A model generated the notes under the pieces. It did not search any database. It was not told the origin of the DNA and saw only the letters and a list, made by a program, of their open reading frames with translations. From Platerodrilus igneus (lineage: Eukaryota > Arthropoda > Insecta > Coleoptera > Lycidae): 64,000 nt of DNA. The DNA is taken from the NCBI GenBank assembly GCA_036346225.1, contig JARFIW010000453.1, positions 5,208,001-5,272,000 on the forward strand, read 5' to 3'. Shown piece after piece: positions 25,061 to 37,750 of this stretch. A program made the translations under genes and the position numbers. Every line of letters begins with the position of its first letter. The stretch's first letter is position 1.

Positions 25061-26099
25061 GTATGACCGGGCTCGATCGGCGACTGGGCGGGGTTTTATA
25101 CCTATAAACAAATTAAAGGAAAACCTGAAATAAAATAAAGAGAAATTTATATACACTCACTCATTCTAGCTCTGAACAAAACATACAAAAAAGGGGACCT
25201 ATAATTAAACAAAATATGTACAACAATCAACAGTGAACAAAAGCACAAAAAATTAAGTAATTAGCAAACCTGGCGAGCTGCCGTTTTTCTAAGTACCTAC
25301 CCCCGTATTAATTAACAAAAAAAGCAAAAAATGCCAACTCTAAAAACAGCAGTTCTAAATCATCGTAAAAAATAAATTTAACCTATAGCTACAAATAAAA
25401 TGGCAACAACGTTTTCAACTATGCCCGCAGGTCTTTAAACGATTTTCCTATCATTAGGTAGTATATTTTTAGTTATTTTCAAACAAATAGTAATGCACCA
25501 ACACAATCGCAATAAATACCAGAACCGTTCCATAATTTACATATATATCACAATTAAATTTGAGAAATGTATGATCTTAAACAGGTAAACCCCAAATCGA
25601 TACGATCCCAAACGCAAGTAGGGACGAAAACACTCACCCCCTTAGTTGCTGAGGTCGGGGTTGAGGTACTAGTTGGTCCACGGCAGCGAGTAGGTGGGCC
25701 TACACCCAGAAAGAGTGCACTTGGCCTCCCATTCCAACAAAGGACGACCATTCATCTTGACTTTAAGGCCACCGGACGGTAGCTAGAATAATTTACACAG
25801 AAAATTAATTCATTGTAGTCGGAAAGTATATTGTTATAAAAACTCTAAACATTCACCACGCCGCAAGGCGTGCACACAATTGTCACAAAGCAAAACGAAA
25901 CGACGAAAACCAACTAGATGTTTTCTTCTTAATAGTTGAAAAGAAAGTGAATATTCATTTCGTTTAACCAAGAACCAGAGCTTACAGGTTGAGGCTTCAA
26001 AACTGGAAAACCCGAGTTTATTGAAATAATACGCAGTTCTAATTCGAAGAATTCTTTCAAAGGGAAAACACGTTAGAATTAATTATCGGATACTGTGAA

Positions 26100-26450
26100 C
26101 AACGTTATCGCCTATCTAATTATGGCATAAATTTTACGTTAATGAATTCTGAGAAAGAGTATTTATAATTAAGTAGCGGAAGGGTTTAACAATACAAATC
26201 GAATTTATACAACAGATAAATGAATTAACAACGGACAGGGTTATTTTAAATTTACGGAATTAATTTTCGTTGTAAAAGAAAAAGGGGTTTGCGTTAAGGA
26301 ATTTATAGACAGCGTATTTATTACTAATTATGCCTTAGCGATTCTATTTAACAGTAGAGATGGACTTTAGATGAACGGATAATTAATCATGTAGACAAAT
26401 AGGATAATTAATTTATGCGGCAACTTAACATAACAATTGTAAAATCAAAT
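26100..26450. repeat. Degenerate satellite-like repeat, copy A
   Basis: Motif GAGTATTTATAATTAAGTAG, then GGAAGGGTTTAACAATA, GAATTTATAC and GATAAATGAATTAAC (26155-26240) recurs in looser form at 26312-26390. It matches 35471-35555. Confidence 0.65.
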
Positions 26451-28069
26451 GTAGTGGTTTCGAAAATAGCAGCTGTTTTTTCTTGTTAGTACAGTACACC
26501 CTTATACTAATCTCGTTTTTATATTTTTTGCACTTTTCCTCTTCTATTGTTTTCACAAAATATACCCTATTTCACAGATATTCAGTGGTACTCGAAAGGA
26601 GTTAATCAACCTGACAGCTAGCAAGATCCTTCACCACCTAGACATTCACCGAATCAATAGTTTGCCAACTACTCTTTTCTCGCAGTCAGTATTTGATAAG
26701 AATATTGCAAAACCAACACTTGCAGTTGTTTAGGGTAATCATCAAGTTTAAATATAGTTACTTTTTTTCAATATTAGGTTTCCGTCCTGGAATAGGTTGA
26801 ACGCGAACTTCCATTGATTTTATTCTGAGCTAACCTACACATTTCCATCATATTCCGATGGCCTACATTTTCGCTATCTGTGTGCAAGAGTCTAATCTAG
26901 GTCTACATCTACGTATTTTTTCTCTTTTCTTTGCTTCTAATATATTTCGTACTGTTCCCTTATGCTTTAGAACGTATCCTATCATCTTATCTCTTCTTTT
27001 TTTTTTTAGTTTTCCTCAGATATCCTTTTTCCCTACTATTTCTACAACCTTTTTGTTCTTAACCTTGTCTATCCCTATCTTCGTCACATATCTGTAGTAC
27101 CACATTTCAAAGGTTTCTATCTTTTTCTTGACTGATTGTTCTACTGTCGACGATGCACAGCCGTACAGTGCTGTGCTCCACACATATGCTTTCAACAATT
27201 TTTTCTTTGTTTCTATGTTTGTTGTCTTCGAACATAGCAGCTGCTCTTGTTAGATACAACACGACCTTGTGTTAATCTTTTGTTTTTGATATCGTTTGCA
27301 CTTTTCCCCTTCTATGGTTTTCTGATAATATACTCTATTCACCGATATTTAGTAGTACGCGAAGGAATTTAAGCAACTTGACGGCTACCAAGATCTCCCA
27401 CCATTTAGACATTTGCGAAATCAATAGTTTTCCAATTACTCCTTTCGCACAATCAACATTTGTTGAGAGTATTGCAATACCAACACCTGTAGTTGTTTAC
27501 GATAATCATAAGGTTTAAATACAATTACTTTTTTGATCTTTAAGTTTTACGTACGGGAACTGGTTGGACGCGTACCTCCATTTATTTCTATTCTAAGCTA
27601 ACCTACACATTTCCGCGAAATTCCCACAGCCTACATCTTACTGTCTACGTGCAACGGTCTAATTAGGTCTACCCTCTACTTCTTTTTCTTTTTCTCTGTT
27701 TCTAATATATACCGCACTATTCCGTCATGTGTGCTACCATCCTATCTCTGCTATTTTTTTACTGTTTTCCACATATTTCTTTCTTCCACCATTTCTAGAA
27801 TATTTTTTTCTCTTAACTTTGTCTGTCCATGATATCTTGTTCATACGTTTGTAGCATCACATTTTAAAGGTTTCAATTCTTTTTCTGTCCGGTTCTCCTA
27901 CTGTCCAAGTTTTACAGTCATACAGTGCTATGCTTCACACATATGCTTTCAGCAATCCTTTCCTTTTTTCTATGTTTGTTGTCTTTGAACATTTAAGTGC
28001 CTTTTTTTGATAAATGCAGCACGGCTTTGAGCTAATCTTTATTTCATATCTTTTGCACTTTTCCCATCT

Positions 28070-28603
28070 AGCGTTATTTGGTTTGTAGGTAGCGGAATCC
28101 TTAGGTTCTTGTAAGTTTTCGTTTCCTATTTGTATTATGGTTTTTGGCTTATTTTCCCCTCGTTTACACACTAGTACTTTAGTTTATTTTTATTAATTTT
28201 CATATCGTATGTATCTGTTAGTAGTGTTTCCATTTCATTACTAGCTGCTTCTAACTCTTCCTTGCTAGAAGCTAATACCCTACATCATCTGCAAATCTAA
28301 GCATATTAATCTTTTGTCCATGCGTAATAATTCGAAATGTCTTTCTGCATTTGACAGTATTGCCTCTTCGATATACAAGTTAAAAATTAACGGAGATAGG
28401 GTACATCCCTGTTTCACACCTTTCCTAATATTTGCTTCTCTACGTTCCTGTTCTAATTGTATTACATCGGTTTGCTCTTTGTATAAGCTACGTACTGTCC
28501 ATCTATCCCTATAACTCATTTCAATCTTTTTAAGTATTTTGAACATTTTTTCCCATTTTACTTTGTCGAATGCTTTTTCCAGGTCTACAAACCCTACATT
28601 CAC
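28070..28603 (-). pseudogene. LINE reverse transcriptase fragment (unit 4 of the array)
   Basis: Minus-strand translation shows a reverse-transcriptase palm: GFVDLEKAFDKVKWEKMF, then RSLYKEQTDVIQLEQE, then GVKQGCTLSPLIFNLYIEEA and the catalytic FADD (28284-28295). A single-base frameshift directly after FADDV moves the downstream segment (LLTDTYDMKINKNK) to another frame. It is 5' truncated at about 28610; the endonuclease is missing. It belongs to the LINE family whose 3' end is repeated downstream. Confidence 0.85.
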
Positions 28604-28610
28604 GCTTTGC

Positions 28611-30892
28611 TAGGGGTTTTCGCCAATTTTACTATTGTTCTTTAGATGCAAAATTTTAAAATGACATTTTTAGAGCTCTTGTTATTACTTAATCACTCTT
28701 TACACTGTTTTTATCTTAACTGCTTGTAGTCGAGTGTTGCTGTTGATTAGATACCAAGAATAAACTTTTCTGCTCGATCTTGAATTGAAGAATTAGGTCA
28801 TTGGTGCTAGATCTAGATGTCACATCGTTATTGGTTATTTATTACTAAATTTTAGTAAGCCTATTTACATATGGCCCTGTTATGGCTTAACTTTTTCGAA
28901 AAATTATAATTGTATATCAAAACTTACTAGTTCGTTAAATCGAAAAGATAGTAATTTTTTCTTGAATTAATACTCCAGAAGATTACACCCAAGTTTGTAC
29001 AGTTCGCGTAGATTTTTCGTATCTATTTTTTAATTTATATAAAAATCCCAAATTGATTGCTAATGAGATCATGCAAAGAGATAAATTTAAACACGAACAA
29101 ATTTAATTACACCGCTGGACCTCTCCCAAAAATCATTTTATTTGTTCGTGCAGTAGCTTAAACAAGATGTGGTAATTTTTGTCGCCGGTTTTACACATAG
29201 CGAACGAAAACCGTTTGCTTAGCTTTGGACCTCTGAAAAATACTAGTTTGGAGGACTTTAAACAAACTAATGGTATGATTTCCTAGGAACTTCATTTACT
29301 TCCATAAAAATGGCGTCATTGCTATAATGATCTTGCATATCGTATAAAATTGCTCTTCGATATTTAATAAACCTACTAGAAGACCCTAAATTGCAGGCAT
29401 ATTAATAACGTTATATGAAACTATTGATCTAGAACACGATTGTGTAATTAATTAAACCAACCGAATAAAATCTTTCTATCGTGTATAAAACTAAAAGAAA
29501 TTTATGTATTTCGTGGTACTTTCGAAGTTTTAAAGTTATTTATATACACAATTATAAGGTTATTGCTTATTGCACAATAAAATACTAATTCCAAGCAATA
29601 AATCTATAAAGCTATTGTTAATAGTAACTGTCTGTTTTCTAAAATTTCGTGGCGAAACTACTTTCGTTTTCAGAAAGTTAACCTATTGACTTATACGAAT
29701 TTAAATTCCATATTGCGCCGAGTCTACCAAGTGATAGTAAATTTATGCATTGTTTCAATAGATCATCCAACAGTATACAGGAAGAAACGTAGTCGTCAGG
29801 CGGAAATGTACTTGCCGAATACTAATCAACCTAAACATCCCGTCAGTATTATAATAACGATAAAAAAATATTTTTGGTAATTTTTTAGTTTCTAAATTAT
29901 TTAATTTTTTCAAGTCTATGGTAATTATAAAATAATTTCGTATGCAAATTAAAAGCGTAACGGGTTTATGTATTGGGATATGTTTTTACACGTACACATA
30001 GCTCCTCTAGCTACCTTCTTTATATATAATTATTAAATACAAAGTTATTTCCTGATCATTAAGCGTATTTGTTGGTAAGAGAAGCCCGCCAGAATTACGT
30101 AATATTCATTATGAGTATAGGTTAATAGAAAGACCATGTTGCCTTCACCTTTGTCTACTATATTATTGCATTGTGTAATAGTAAATTGGTTGTCAAACAA
30201 ATATAAACATTTACTACAGGTATTTAAGTTTCATCCTGTTTAATTTAAATAAGCATTGCCTAATACGTAATGTTCTATAAAGGCCATATAAATTATTAGA
30301 GTTAATTATTACTTTTCTCTCGTTAATTTTTGAATGCTGTGTTAGAAAACAAATACATTAAATGAAAATTGTTTTCGAAGACATTTGTCCAGAACGTAAC
30401 ATAGTGTAACAACCCTATACTACAATTTTTCGGATACAACGTTACGTTTTTTGTTTACCTGTATTTCGTGCTGCAAGAAATTTTCTCATTCAATGTGTAC
30501 CGCGTATCAATAAATACGTACAGTTCTCTTGCATTTTATTAACACACCAGTGTTAGCCAACAACTCTCGAATGCTGTCATTGAGTTGCTTGTTACCAAGC
30601 AATTTTGTCCGTTAAAAAGTATTACAATGCCCTAAAAAATTATTGACGAACTTTTTTTGCAATTCATTTCAGTTAGCCACATTAAAACCACTTTTTACAG
30701 AACCATCTAATCGGTTTTCAGTATTACACCAACATATGAGCTCTTATACAAGTTGTTTTTGAAATATGGTTCACAACCTTTAACAGCATGTAGTACGCCG
30801 ATAAACACATGGTCTAAAATGGATGTCTGGGGACGTGCAACCTCCAAAGTGTTCTGCAAAGAATTAGTTCTTTACAATAATTTTTGAATTGA
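28611..30892. other. No gene seen
   Basis: AT-rich; short chance frames only. Confidence 0.5.
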
Positions 30893-31000
30893 TGATAAAC
30901 GCCTTGCAAGGACTGAGGATTTCACCACCACCCTCCCACTACCTCCTGATAAACGCCTTGCAAGGACTGAGGATTTTACCACCACCTTCCCACTACCTCC
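30893..31000. repeat. 54-bp perfect-register tandem duplication
   Basis: TGATAAACGCCTTGCAAGGA starts at 30893 and 30947. The units differ at about two positions and each contains the palindrome CCTTGCAAGG. A C-rich stretch follows to about 31045. Confidence 0.95.
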
Positions 31001-31414
31001 TCTTCCCGCCCCCGGCACCGCATCACCTTCCCACCTAGCAGCTAACTTGTATCAACTTTTAATTTCTATAGAACTACCATCTTAAACTTAAGAATAAAAA
31101 AAAATTAAAAAGTTATTAACTATATACGTCTTTTATAGTACTAAATCCACTGCCATATCCGGAATTTGGTGAAGCAGGGATAGCGAATCTTTTAAACAAA
31201 GCGATCGCCCCACATTCACATCTTCTAAGTATTGTATTGTAACCACTTTATTACTATTTTGCAAGTTATACAGAGCTATTAATAAGCAAACGAGATTAGG
31301 GCCATAAGTTCCTTTCTTACATCTAGCTCGCAAATGAAAATATAAAAGCAAAAACTAATAGTAAAAATACACAAAAAATTATAATACACACTAAACAATA
31401 AGAAGTCCACATCC

Positions 31415-31965
31415 ATCAATGCAAAGGTAAGGCACTATAATACAGTTATCAAACCAGAGGGCCTCTATGCCTCAGAATGCCTTATACTGAACACAGTCAG
31501 ACAGCGAGACGTGGTAGAAAAAAGTGAAAGAAAATTTTTACGGAAAATCCTGGGACCAAAATATGAAGACGGAAAATGGAAACTGAGAAGCAATAAGGAG
31601 ATTTATTCAAAGGCGGAGAAAATAACAGACACAATGAGAAAGAGAAGAGTGGTATTTTACGGTCACAATAAAAGAATGAATGATGAAGGAATAACAAAGA
31701 GACTATTCAGTAACTTCGGCAAAAACCCTAAGACTTAGATAACATGGATCAAGGAAATCAGAAAAGACATGGAAGAAATGAAAATAGATAGAAAAGAGGT
31801 AGAACAAAGAAAAAACTCAGAGTAAAAGTAAGAGGGTTCAAAGGTTTTAAAAAAAAAGAAAAAAAGAAGACTGGAGCAAAATGGACAGAAGAAAGAAAGA
31901 AACAACACGGAAAAAAAGGAAAGAATACTGGAAGAAAAAAAGAGGCGAGAAAGATAATCATCATA
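31415..31965 (+). pseudogene. C-terminal remnant of another LINE family
   Basis: The frame reads GLYASECLILN, then VEKSERKFLRKILGPKYEDG, then MRKRRVVFYGHNKRM, a stop at 31736-31738, then TWIKEIRKDMEEMK and a lysine/glutamate-rich end. This is the familiar LINE ORF2 C-terminus (YGSEC-type motif, RKILGP, RRL-FYGH). No reverse-transcriptase motifs remain. It differs from the tandem-array family. 5' truncated and interrupted by stops. Confidence 0.75.
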
Positions 31966-32395
31966 AGTTATTTCACGTGGTCTTAGTTGGCCGAAATCGA
32001 AAGAAGAAGAAACACTAAACATTTGTACTGAGCTTAATTGGCTTAACTTAAACCTAGTTACTTACATAAAACACATACACACACGCACAGACATAAATAA
32101 AGATATACATACACATACACATTTACTCACACACATGTAATACATCGCACGTCGAGTTGAGTATGTAGAAGCATTGTTATGGCTCTTTTGCTTAATTTTG
32201 AAACTTAATAGATATGATAGAGGTTACAGAATTTTATAATCAATGATGATTTTCGCATATCTAACGGGATTGAATTCCAGATAGTCGAATTGTTTTTCTA
32301 CAACTATTTGATACCTGTTTTTTCCACGTTAAGGTTGAATTTAATCAAATGCCAACGTTTTTGACTGACGTATTAATGTCAAAGTAGATCTACCT
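31966..32395. other. No gene seen
   Basis: Contains a short (CA)-rich run near 32070-32130; otherwise featureless. Confidence 0.5.
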
Positions 32396-32795
32396 AAATT
32401 TGAGGGAGGAAAATTAGTTAGGGTTGCTGTGTTTATCATTTTTTGATTGCCGAAAAAATAGCCTGGCATTTATTGGGATTGATAGTAAGAAGATTACTCA
32501 TACTCCATTCTTTAATCCTTTGCATGTCCTGATTAACATTATTAAAGGCATGGACAAAATCGGTCGAGTAGAAATGGTAATATAATTGTATATCATTTAC
32601 GTAACAAAGATATTTACAAAATTGTAAGCAAGAAGATACACCTTGAATATACAAATGGAATAAAAGAGAACCAAGGACACTTCTTTGTGGAACGCCTTCT
32701 ACTAGGTTTTATATATGAGAAAGGGACCCAAAATATCTTCTACTTGCTGAGTTCGTCCGGTTAAGTAAGATTTTAACCATAAAATTGCATCGTCA
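32396..32795 (-). pseudogene. CR1/jockey-type reverse transcriptase fragment
   Basis: Minus-strand motifs in order: FSDDAILWLKSYLTGRTQQV, EGVPQRSVLGSLLFHLYIQG, then CYVNDIQLYYHF where the catalytic YADD box has become YVND, then IKEWSMSNLLTINPNKCQ. Two frame changes lie near 32710 and 32460. Only the middle of the reverse transcriptase survives, ~400 bp. Confidence 0.8.
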
Positions 32796-34572
32796 GAAAA
32801 TTTTATTATTACTATTATTTAGGTTGCCTAATAGTAGCTCGTAATTATCTTACAATGTTAAAAATGATTATATATCACACCAACCAATACTTGGTAGATG
32901 TGAGTGTGAGGTGCTCGCTTACGCAATTGTTTATGGGGTTGGCTATCCCCGATTATGGCTATTATTATATTGCCAAAATTGTGAACATTACCGAGATATT
33001 TATGAACGAAAGTAAATGATTTCCTAGTTCACTTGCCTTTGATTTTCGTTACTTTAAATCGAACGCAAACAAATAACTATTTCAATATTATTGTAAATAT
33101 AAAATAATTTAGTTTTAATCTGATTAACTAGTATTCGTAAAATGACTTTTTCTAAAAGACAAGTTTACACATTGGTATCAAATCAATATGAACGTTTATT
33201 TGCACTATCGGGTTAAGTGGAAGAGCAGCAACACTGTTTTGTTGAACTTCGCCCTATATCTATATACTGTACAGTATGTTTACTTATGTAAGTGTATATA
33301 TTAGGACATGTCTATTCTATTCTTAACTATGAAACCCAAAATCGTTACAGTTTAAGTGTCCCAACCACGAAACACGTTGAGTGCCAAAAGCTGAAAAAAA
33401 TATAAGATTTGCCGTTTATAATTAATCGTAGCAGAAGTACAAACACTTTCTCGCTTCGACAGATAAACGAAAGGTTTAAAAATTCTACGGACTACTGACC
33501 ACAATTGCATCTGCGTTCAAAGTATTCGAAAATTGAGCGAGAGCACCTCGTTTAAGTCGTGGAGTTAATTACCATAGAGTTCTTAAAGCATTCTCATCTG
33601 CTTCCGTCTCGTCTTTCTTTTATGCTCTCCAATTCCTCTTGCGTAACCTAAAAACTCACATGCTTAAGCAAGTCAATAAAATTTAAATAATTGGCAAAAG
33701 TCGTGCACACAGAATATAATCTAAATATCTATCAGGGATATAGACAGTAATCAAAACCCTGAGGTGTAAAACAAATAAAACTTAAGAAATCCGTGCAGAA
33801 GTTGTACCTTACTATAAGGAAAAATTCTCATATAAGCTTTTGAATATATGGAGATTTATAGAATTTTATAATGATTTAAGATCAAGTTCTATTTTATCTG
33901 CTTAAAATAATAAAAGGATATGATAACGTCCAAAAGGAGGATACGTGTCACTTTGAATAGTTGGGTCCTAATTCTTTGCAGAAAACAAGTTTTTGAAAGC
34001 TTTACAACTGGTAACATTTCATTATTTTATATTTTCCTGTATACTAATTATTGAACAGATTTTTATTTTTATTTGTTTCCTGAAAGGTATCCAGTATCAA
34101 AGAAAAATATTTCTGATAGGTTAAACTTATATTATGAAACTCTTAGCAGTTGCAATAAAAAAGTATAATTTTGTTTTGTTAATTGTCCTTCATACTTTTT
34201 TTGAAGATTTCATTTGATCGATGGTCCTTTCGTAATAAGTATCTTTAACAGGGCTATGATTTTAAGTCTTCAAAACCTGTTTAAAAAATTTTTTAAGCAT
34301 GTAGTTTGCTACGTACCATGACGTAGCCGGAAGAAAACGTAAATATACCAGGCTAACTACCAATGCGGAGAGGGGAGGGGTTCCTAGCAACACAAAAATA
34401 ATACATTGCCAACAATTTTGTATTTACAATAAAAAAACACAAATATAGAAATTTCTATCGAAACAGCAAGACAAAATTAACTAAGGTTACTATTTAATAA
34501 AACAATTTTACTCTATGGACAAATTCACTAATGGTTCCACGAAGTGCGCAATTCGTAGCTAACATGCAATAA
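32796..34572. other. No gene seen
   Basis: AT-rich; no family recognised. Confidence 0.5.
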
Positions 34573-34818
34573 ATCTAATCAGTACCAAAAAGAATAACGC
34601 TGATACTTTCGTATAAGCGGATGGGTTAATTAAAAAACATTAAATTTAGAAACCTTTCTAGTAAAGATTTTACCATACGAAGCATTTGTTATAAGTCTAA
34701 TCAGTAAAAAAAAGAATACTGCTGATACTTTCGTATAAGCAGATGGGTTAAGTACAAAAAGCAAAAGCATTAAAGTTTGAAACTTTTCTAGTAAGGATCT
34801 TACCAGAACAAACATTAG
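34573..34818. repeat. 123-bp tandem duplication
   Basis: TCTAATCAGTA starts at 34573 and 34696. Both copies continue GCTGATACTTTCGTATAAGC, GATGGGTTAA and CTTTCTAGTAA. Confidence 0.9.
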
Positions 34819-34834
34819 CGTATCTAATTTCAAA

Positions 34835-35347
34835 TTGGGTTTATCCTTGGGTATGTTAAATAAGGAAAACCAGTCACATACATGTGTCGGGATACTTATC
34901 TTGTCAGCCCTCGTAAGCGAATGGACACAGCATCGCCGCGGCAGTCAGCAACAACCATGCTACTACCGTAATTGCAACGGCGGTCTACATGCAAGAGCAG
35001 TTGATCTACATCAAGGAATAATCGGGCTACGCAACAAGCAATTTAACCTGTTAAGAGCTAAAAAGGAAAATGTTACTAATATTAACAACTCAGGAGCGCT
35101 TACCGATACACGCCAAATCTACACATTTGATAGAGGAGAAACGTGCATCGCTCTTGGAGTAACAGAGCGAGTAGTTTTTACAATGCACAAGCTGAAGAAT
35201 CAAAGTTTAAAAGGAGTTCAATATAACACGAACTCGAAAAGCAAACATCAGCGTTATCGAAACGCGATTGAAACTGGAAAACACGGTTTTACCGGAGAAT
35301 TTCAGGATATATTATTTCGACAAATCTTTAGATGGGAAATCCACTAG
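34835..35347 (+). CDS. Unrecognised 170-codon open frame
   Basis: One of the longer uninterrupted frames outside the retrotransposons, in DNA richer in G+C than its flanks. No domain, signal peptide, membrane segment or enzymatic motif is recognised; the predicted protein is basic and polar. Its 3' part lies next to the satellite-like repeat at 35410-35690, which recurs at 26.1 kb, so the frame may belong to a dispersed repeat. No convincing splice sites. Coding status is doubtful. Confidence 0.2.
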   Translation: MGLSLGMLNKENQSHTCVGILILSALVSEWTQHRRGSQQQPCYYRNCNGGLHARAVDLHQGIIGLRNKQFNLLRAKKENVTNINNSGALTDTRQIYTFDRGETCIALGVTERVVFTMHKLKNQSLKGVQYNTNSKSKHQRYRNAIETGKHGFTGEFQDILFRQIFRWEIH

Positions 35348-35409
35348 AACGCAATTATACGTTATCGGAAGGTATAACGCGCTCACGGATACCTAAACAG
35401 GATCTTGAC

Positions 35410-35690
35410 TAATTAATTGTAGCATAAACTTGTCGTTTCAAAACAACTAGATTTACGTTGATATATTCCTAGAAAGAGTATTTATTATTAATTATGCGGA
35501 AGGATTTAACAATAGACGTGGAATTTATACGAACGGATAATGAATTAACATGAGATTTGAGTTGAAAATTATGGTAAAGCGAGCTTATCTGAACAGATTC
35601 AATATATCGGGTATTGTTGGAGAATTTAATACTAGAAAAGGAATTTATGTAAATAAAATAACCTATTATTGCCGAAAATGAACGTAACAA
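35410..35690. repeat. Degenerate satellite-like repeat, copy B
   Basis: GAGTATTTATTATTAATTAT, GGAAGGATTTAACAATA, GAATTTATACGAACGGATAA and TGAATTAACA (35475-35555) match 26155-26240 in order. Looser echoes continue to 35690. Confidence 0.65.
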
Positions 35691-37014
35691 GTTTAGAAAA
35701 ATAATATTTGATTCGTTCTCCAGCTCAAAATAGTTTTCATCGCCTGACCGTCGTTGATAAAAGACTGTTGTGTTGTATGGTTTCATAATGAATTGATTGT
35801 GGGTTTAGGTTTAGTTTTTCTTGTATCAAATGGTATCGTGATAACATTCAGTAGGACGTTACGTGGTACCACTCCTTTCGGAGGAGATAAGGTTTAGTAG
35901 TGGAAAGTTCTAGGATCGCAACCCTTCATTATCATACGTTTTTTCAATTCTAAATTTTACAACGATTGTGCATGACTTTTACTTGTCTCTGTGTTATTCT
36001 AGTTACAGGAAGATATAAAAATTAAGGGTAAAATGGTTTTTATTAGATGACTATACTTTAACCCATTATCAGAACAACTTTTTGTTACCAAACGAATTGT
36101 TTTATTTTGTTACCTTTCATTTATATTTTTTGAAGATGTCAGCCGTTGCTAAGGTGTGCCACGCCAATAAGGTCATGATGTGAATAAACTTATTTAATTT
36201 ATAGGCGCCTCTGTTCCTGTAGTAATTACTCCTTTTACAAGATGCTTATTACACAACCAAATCTAGAGTATAAAGCGCAAAGGTTATCTTTTTTCATCTC
36301 CACCAACGCTTTTGGAAGGTAAAAATAATATTAATTAAATATTAATTATTTAACAGAAATTGTTGAATAATAATTATTATGACGGAAGGTGATAGTTATT
36401 TATGCACTCGAAGCGTTTACACCACACCATCCTCTTTAACTATTCCACTTAGTTGTTCAGACTGCTTCTGAAGTCATGATTTCATTAAGTAGAAAACAAA
36501 ATAAGAAGCATTTCCTGCTAATAAAAACTCAAGCGCTGACCAGTGAATGACCTCTAGGCAGTTGCCTGTCAAGGCCGTTCCAGTGCTTTTAAGGTATTAA
36601 AGGTATAAAAAAATGAACGCTACATGTTGTTCTTGAACGGATACTGAACTTATTACTTGGAAGATCTTAAAATATATTCTTTATAGACGCCATGAGATCA
36701 GATTATACAAGATAAAATTAAATCTTTCCCTAGGGTTTTAATTAATTGTAAATTTAATCGAAATTAATGATTATGGTTATGGTGACTAAAGCGCAAACAA
36801 AATGATGGTCAATGGATTCTGAGAACGACATTGGTATAATTACTTTGTACAATGATCGCTTTGAATTTTATTTTTTTACATCGGAAAAATGAAAGGTTTT
36901 CTTGGCTGTTCTCCAGAAAGCGGCCATGCTCCGATTTCAACCAAACTTTGTGAAAAGCTTTGATTTAGGTTACAATGAAAGCCTCTTTTTTAACATATTT
37001 AACATTTAACATAT
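35691..37014. other. No gene seen
   Basis: AT-rich; nothing recognised. Confidence 0.5.
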
Positions 37015-37750
37015 TTGTAAGAATTTCAGGGAAATGTGTAGGCTAGCTCAGAATAGAAATCAATGGAGGTAAGCATCCAACCAGTCCCAAGATGGATAAA
37101 TTAATGACGAAAAGAGTAACTGTACTTTAACATGATGATTATTATAAGCAACTAAAAGTATTGTTTGGGCAATATTCTCGAATAATGTTAAATGTGTGGA
37201 AGGATTTACTGGAAAACTATTAATTCGGCAAATGTCTATGTGTTGCGGGATCTTTGGTTAGGGATTTCTGCTACCTAGGAATGCAAATACCGCAATATGG
37301 GAAAAGCACAAAAGGCAGACACAGGCTGCTTAACCTCCTTCTCTGAATCTCGGTGAAATAGGGTATAAAATTAGAAAACAATAGAAGAGGAACCAAGCTG
37401 TATACAGGCTGTGTGCTAATTTCAGGGAACTGTGTAGGCTAACTCAGAATATGAATAAGTGTAGGTACGTGTCCAAGCAGTTTTGAGACGGAAAACCTAA
37501 TGATGAAAAATAAGCGCAGATAAATGTGATGATTATTTTAAACAACTACAGGTGTTGGTTCTGAAATATCTGCAACTAATGTTGATTGTGCGAAAGGATA
37601 TATCGGAAAAAAATATTAAATCGGTAAATGTTCATGTGCTGGAGGAACTTGGGAGCCACAGGCTGCTTACCCTCCCTTCACAACCACTGAATGTCGGAGA
37701 AAAAGAGTATATAATTGTAAAACAATAGAAGGGGACTGAACTGTATCTAA
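37015..37750 (+). repeat. Two tandem units of the LINE 3' end
   Basis: Same family as the 23.6-28.6 kb array but on the plus strand. AGGGAAMTGTGTAGGCTA recurs at 37029 and 37424 (395-bp period). Each unit has the end of the ORF (CRLAQNR-type codons, then the NQS region), the conserved tail GATGATTATTWTAAACAACTA, and GAAAACTATTAATTCGGC or its diverged equivalent. The second unit is cut at about 37745 by the jockey-like element. Confidence 0.8.

Larger units (their letters stand above)
24727..26468. mobile_element. 1.74-kb insertion bounded by a near-perfect 10-bp duplication
   Basis: LINE unit 2 stops after TTCGAACATA (24717-24726) and resumes after TTCGAAAATA (26459-26468), one mismatch apart; aligned with unit 3 this is a target-site duplication. 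The insert begins with the tRNA-derived SINE and continues with ~1.4 kb of unassigned DNA, including a GC-richer patch (25560-25790) and satellite-like repeats (26100-26450). Whether it is one composite element or nested insertions is not resolved. Confidence 0.65.
23560..28610 (-). mobile_element. Tandem array of LINE 3' ends, four units
   Basis: The same ~750-bp segment is repeated head to tail on the minus strand. The landmark AGGTTTTC-GTCCTGGAACTGG-type motif starts near 23573, 24300, 26785 and 27542. Reading minus, each unit holds the LINE C-terminal coding part (for example LLKAYVWSTALYGC, then IETFEMWYYRYVTKIGIDK), the 3' end of the ORF, and ~200 bp of 3' tail that runs straight into the next unit. 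Unit 4 alone extends upstream into the reverse transcriptase. Unit 2 is split by the insertion at 24727-26468. All units carry stops and frameshifts. Confidence 0.8.

Noticed and set aside
31735..32022. Phe/Ser-rich minus-strand frame resembling a membrane protein
   Set aside because: It is antisense to the lysine/glutamate-rich end of a LINE ORF on the plus strand.
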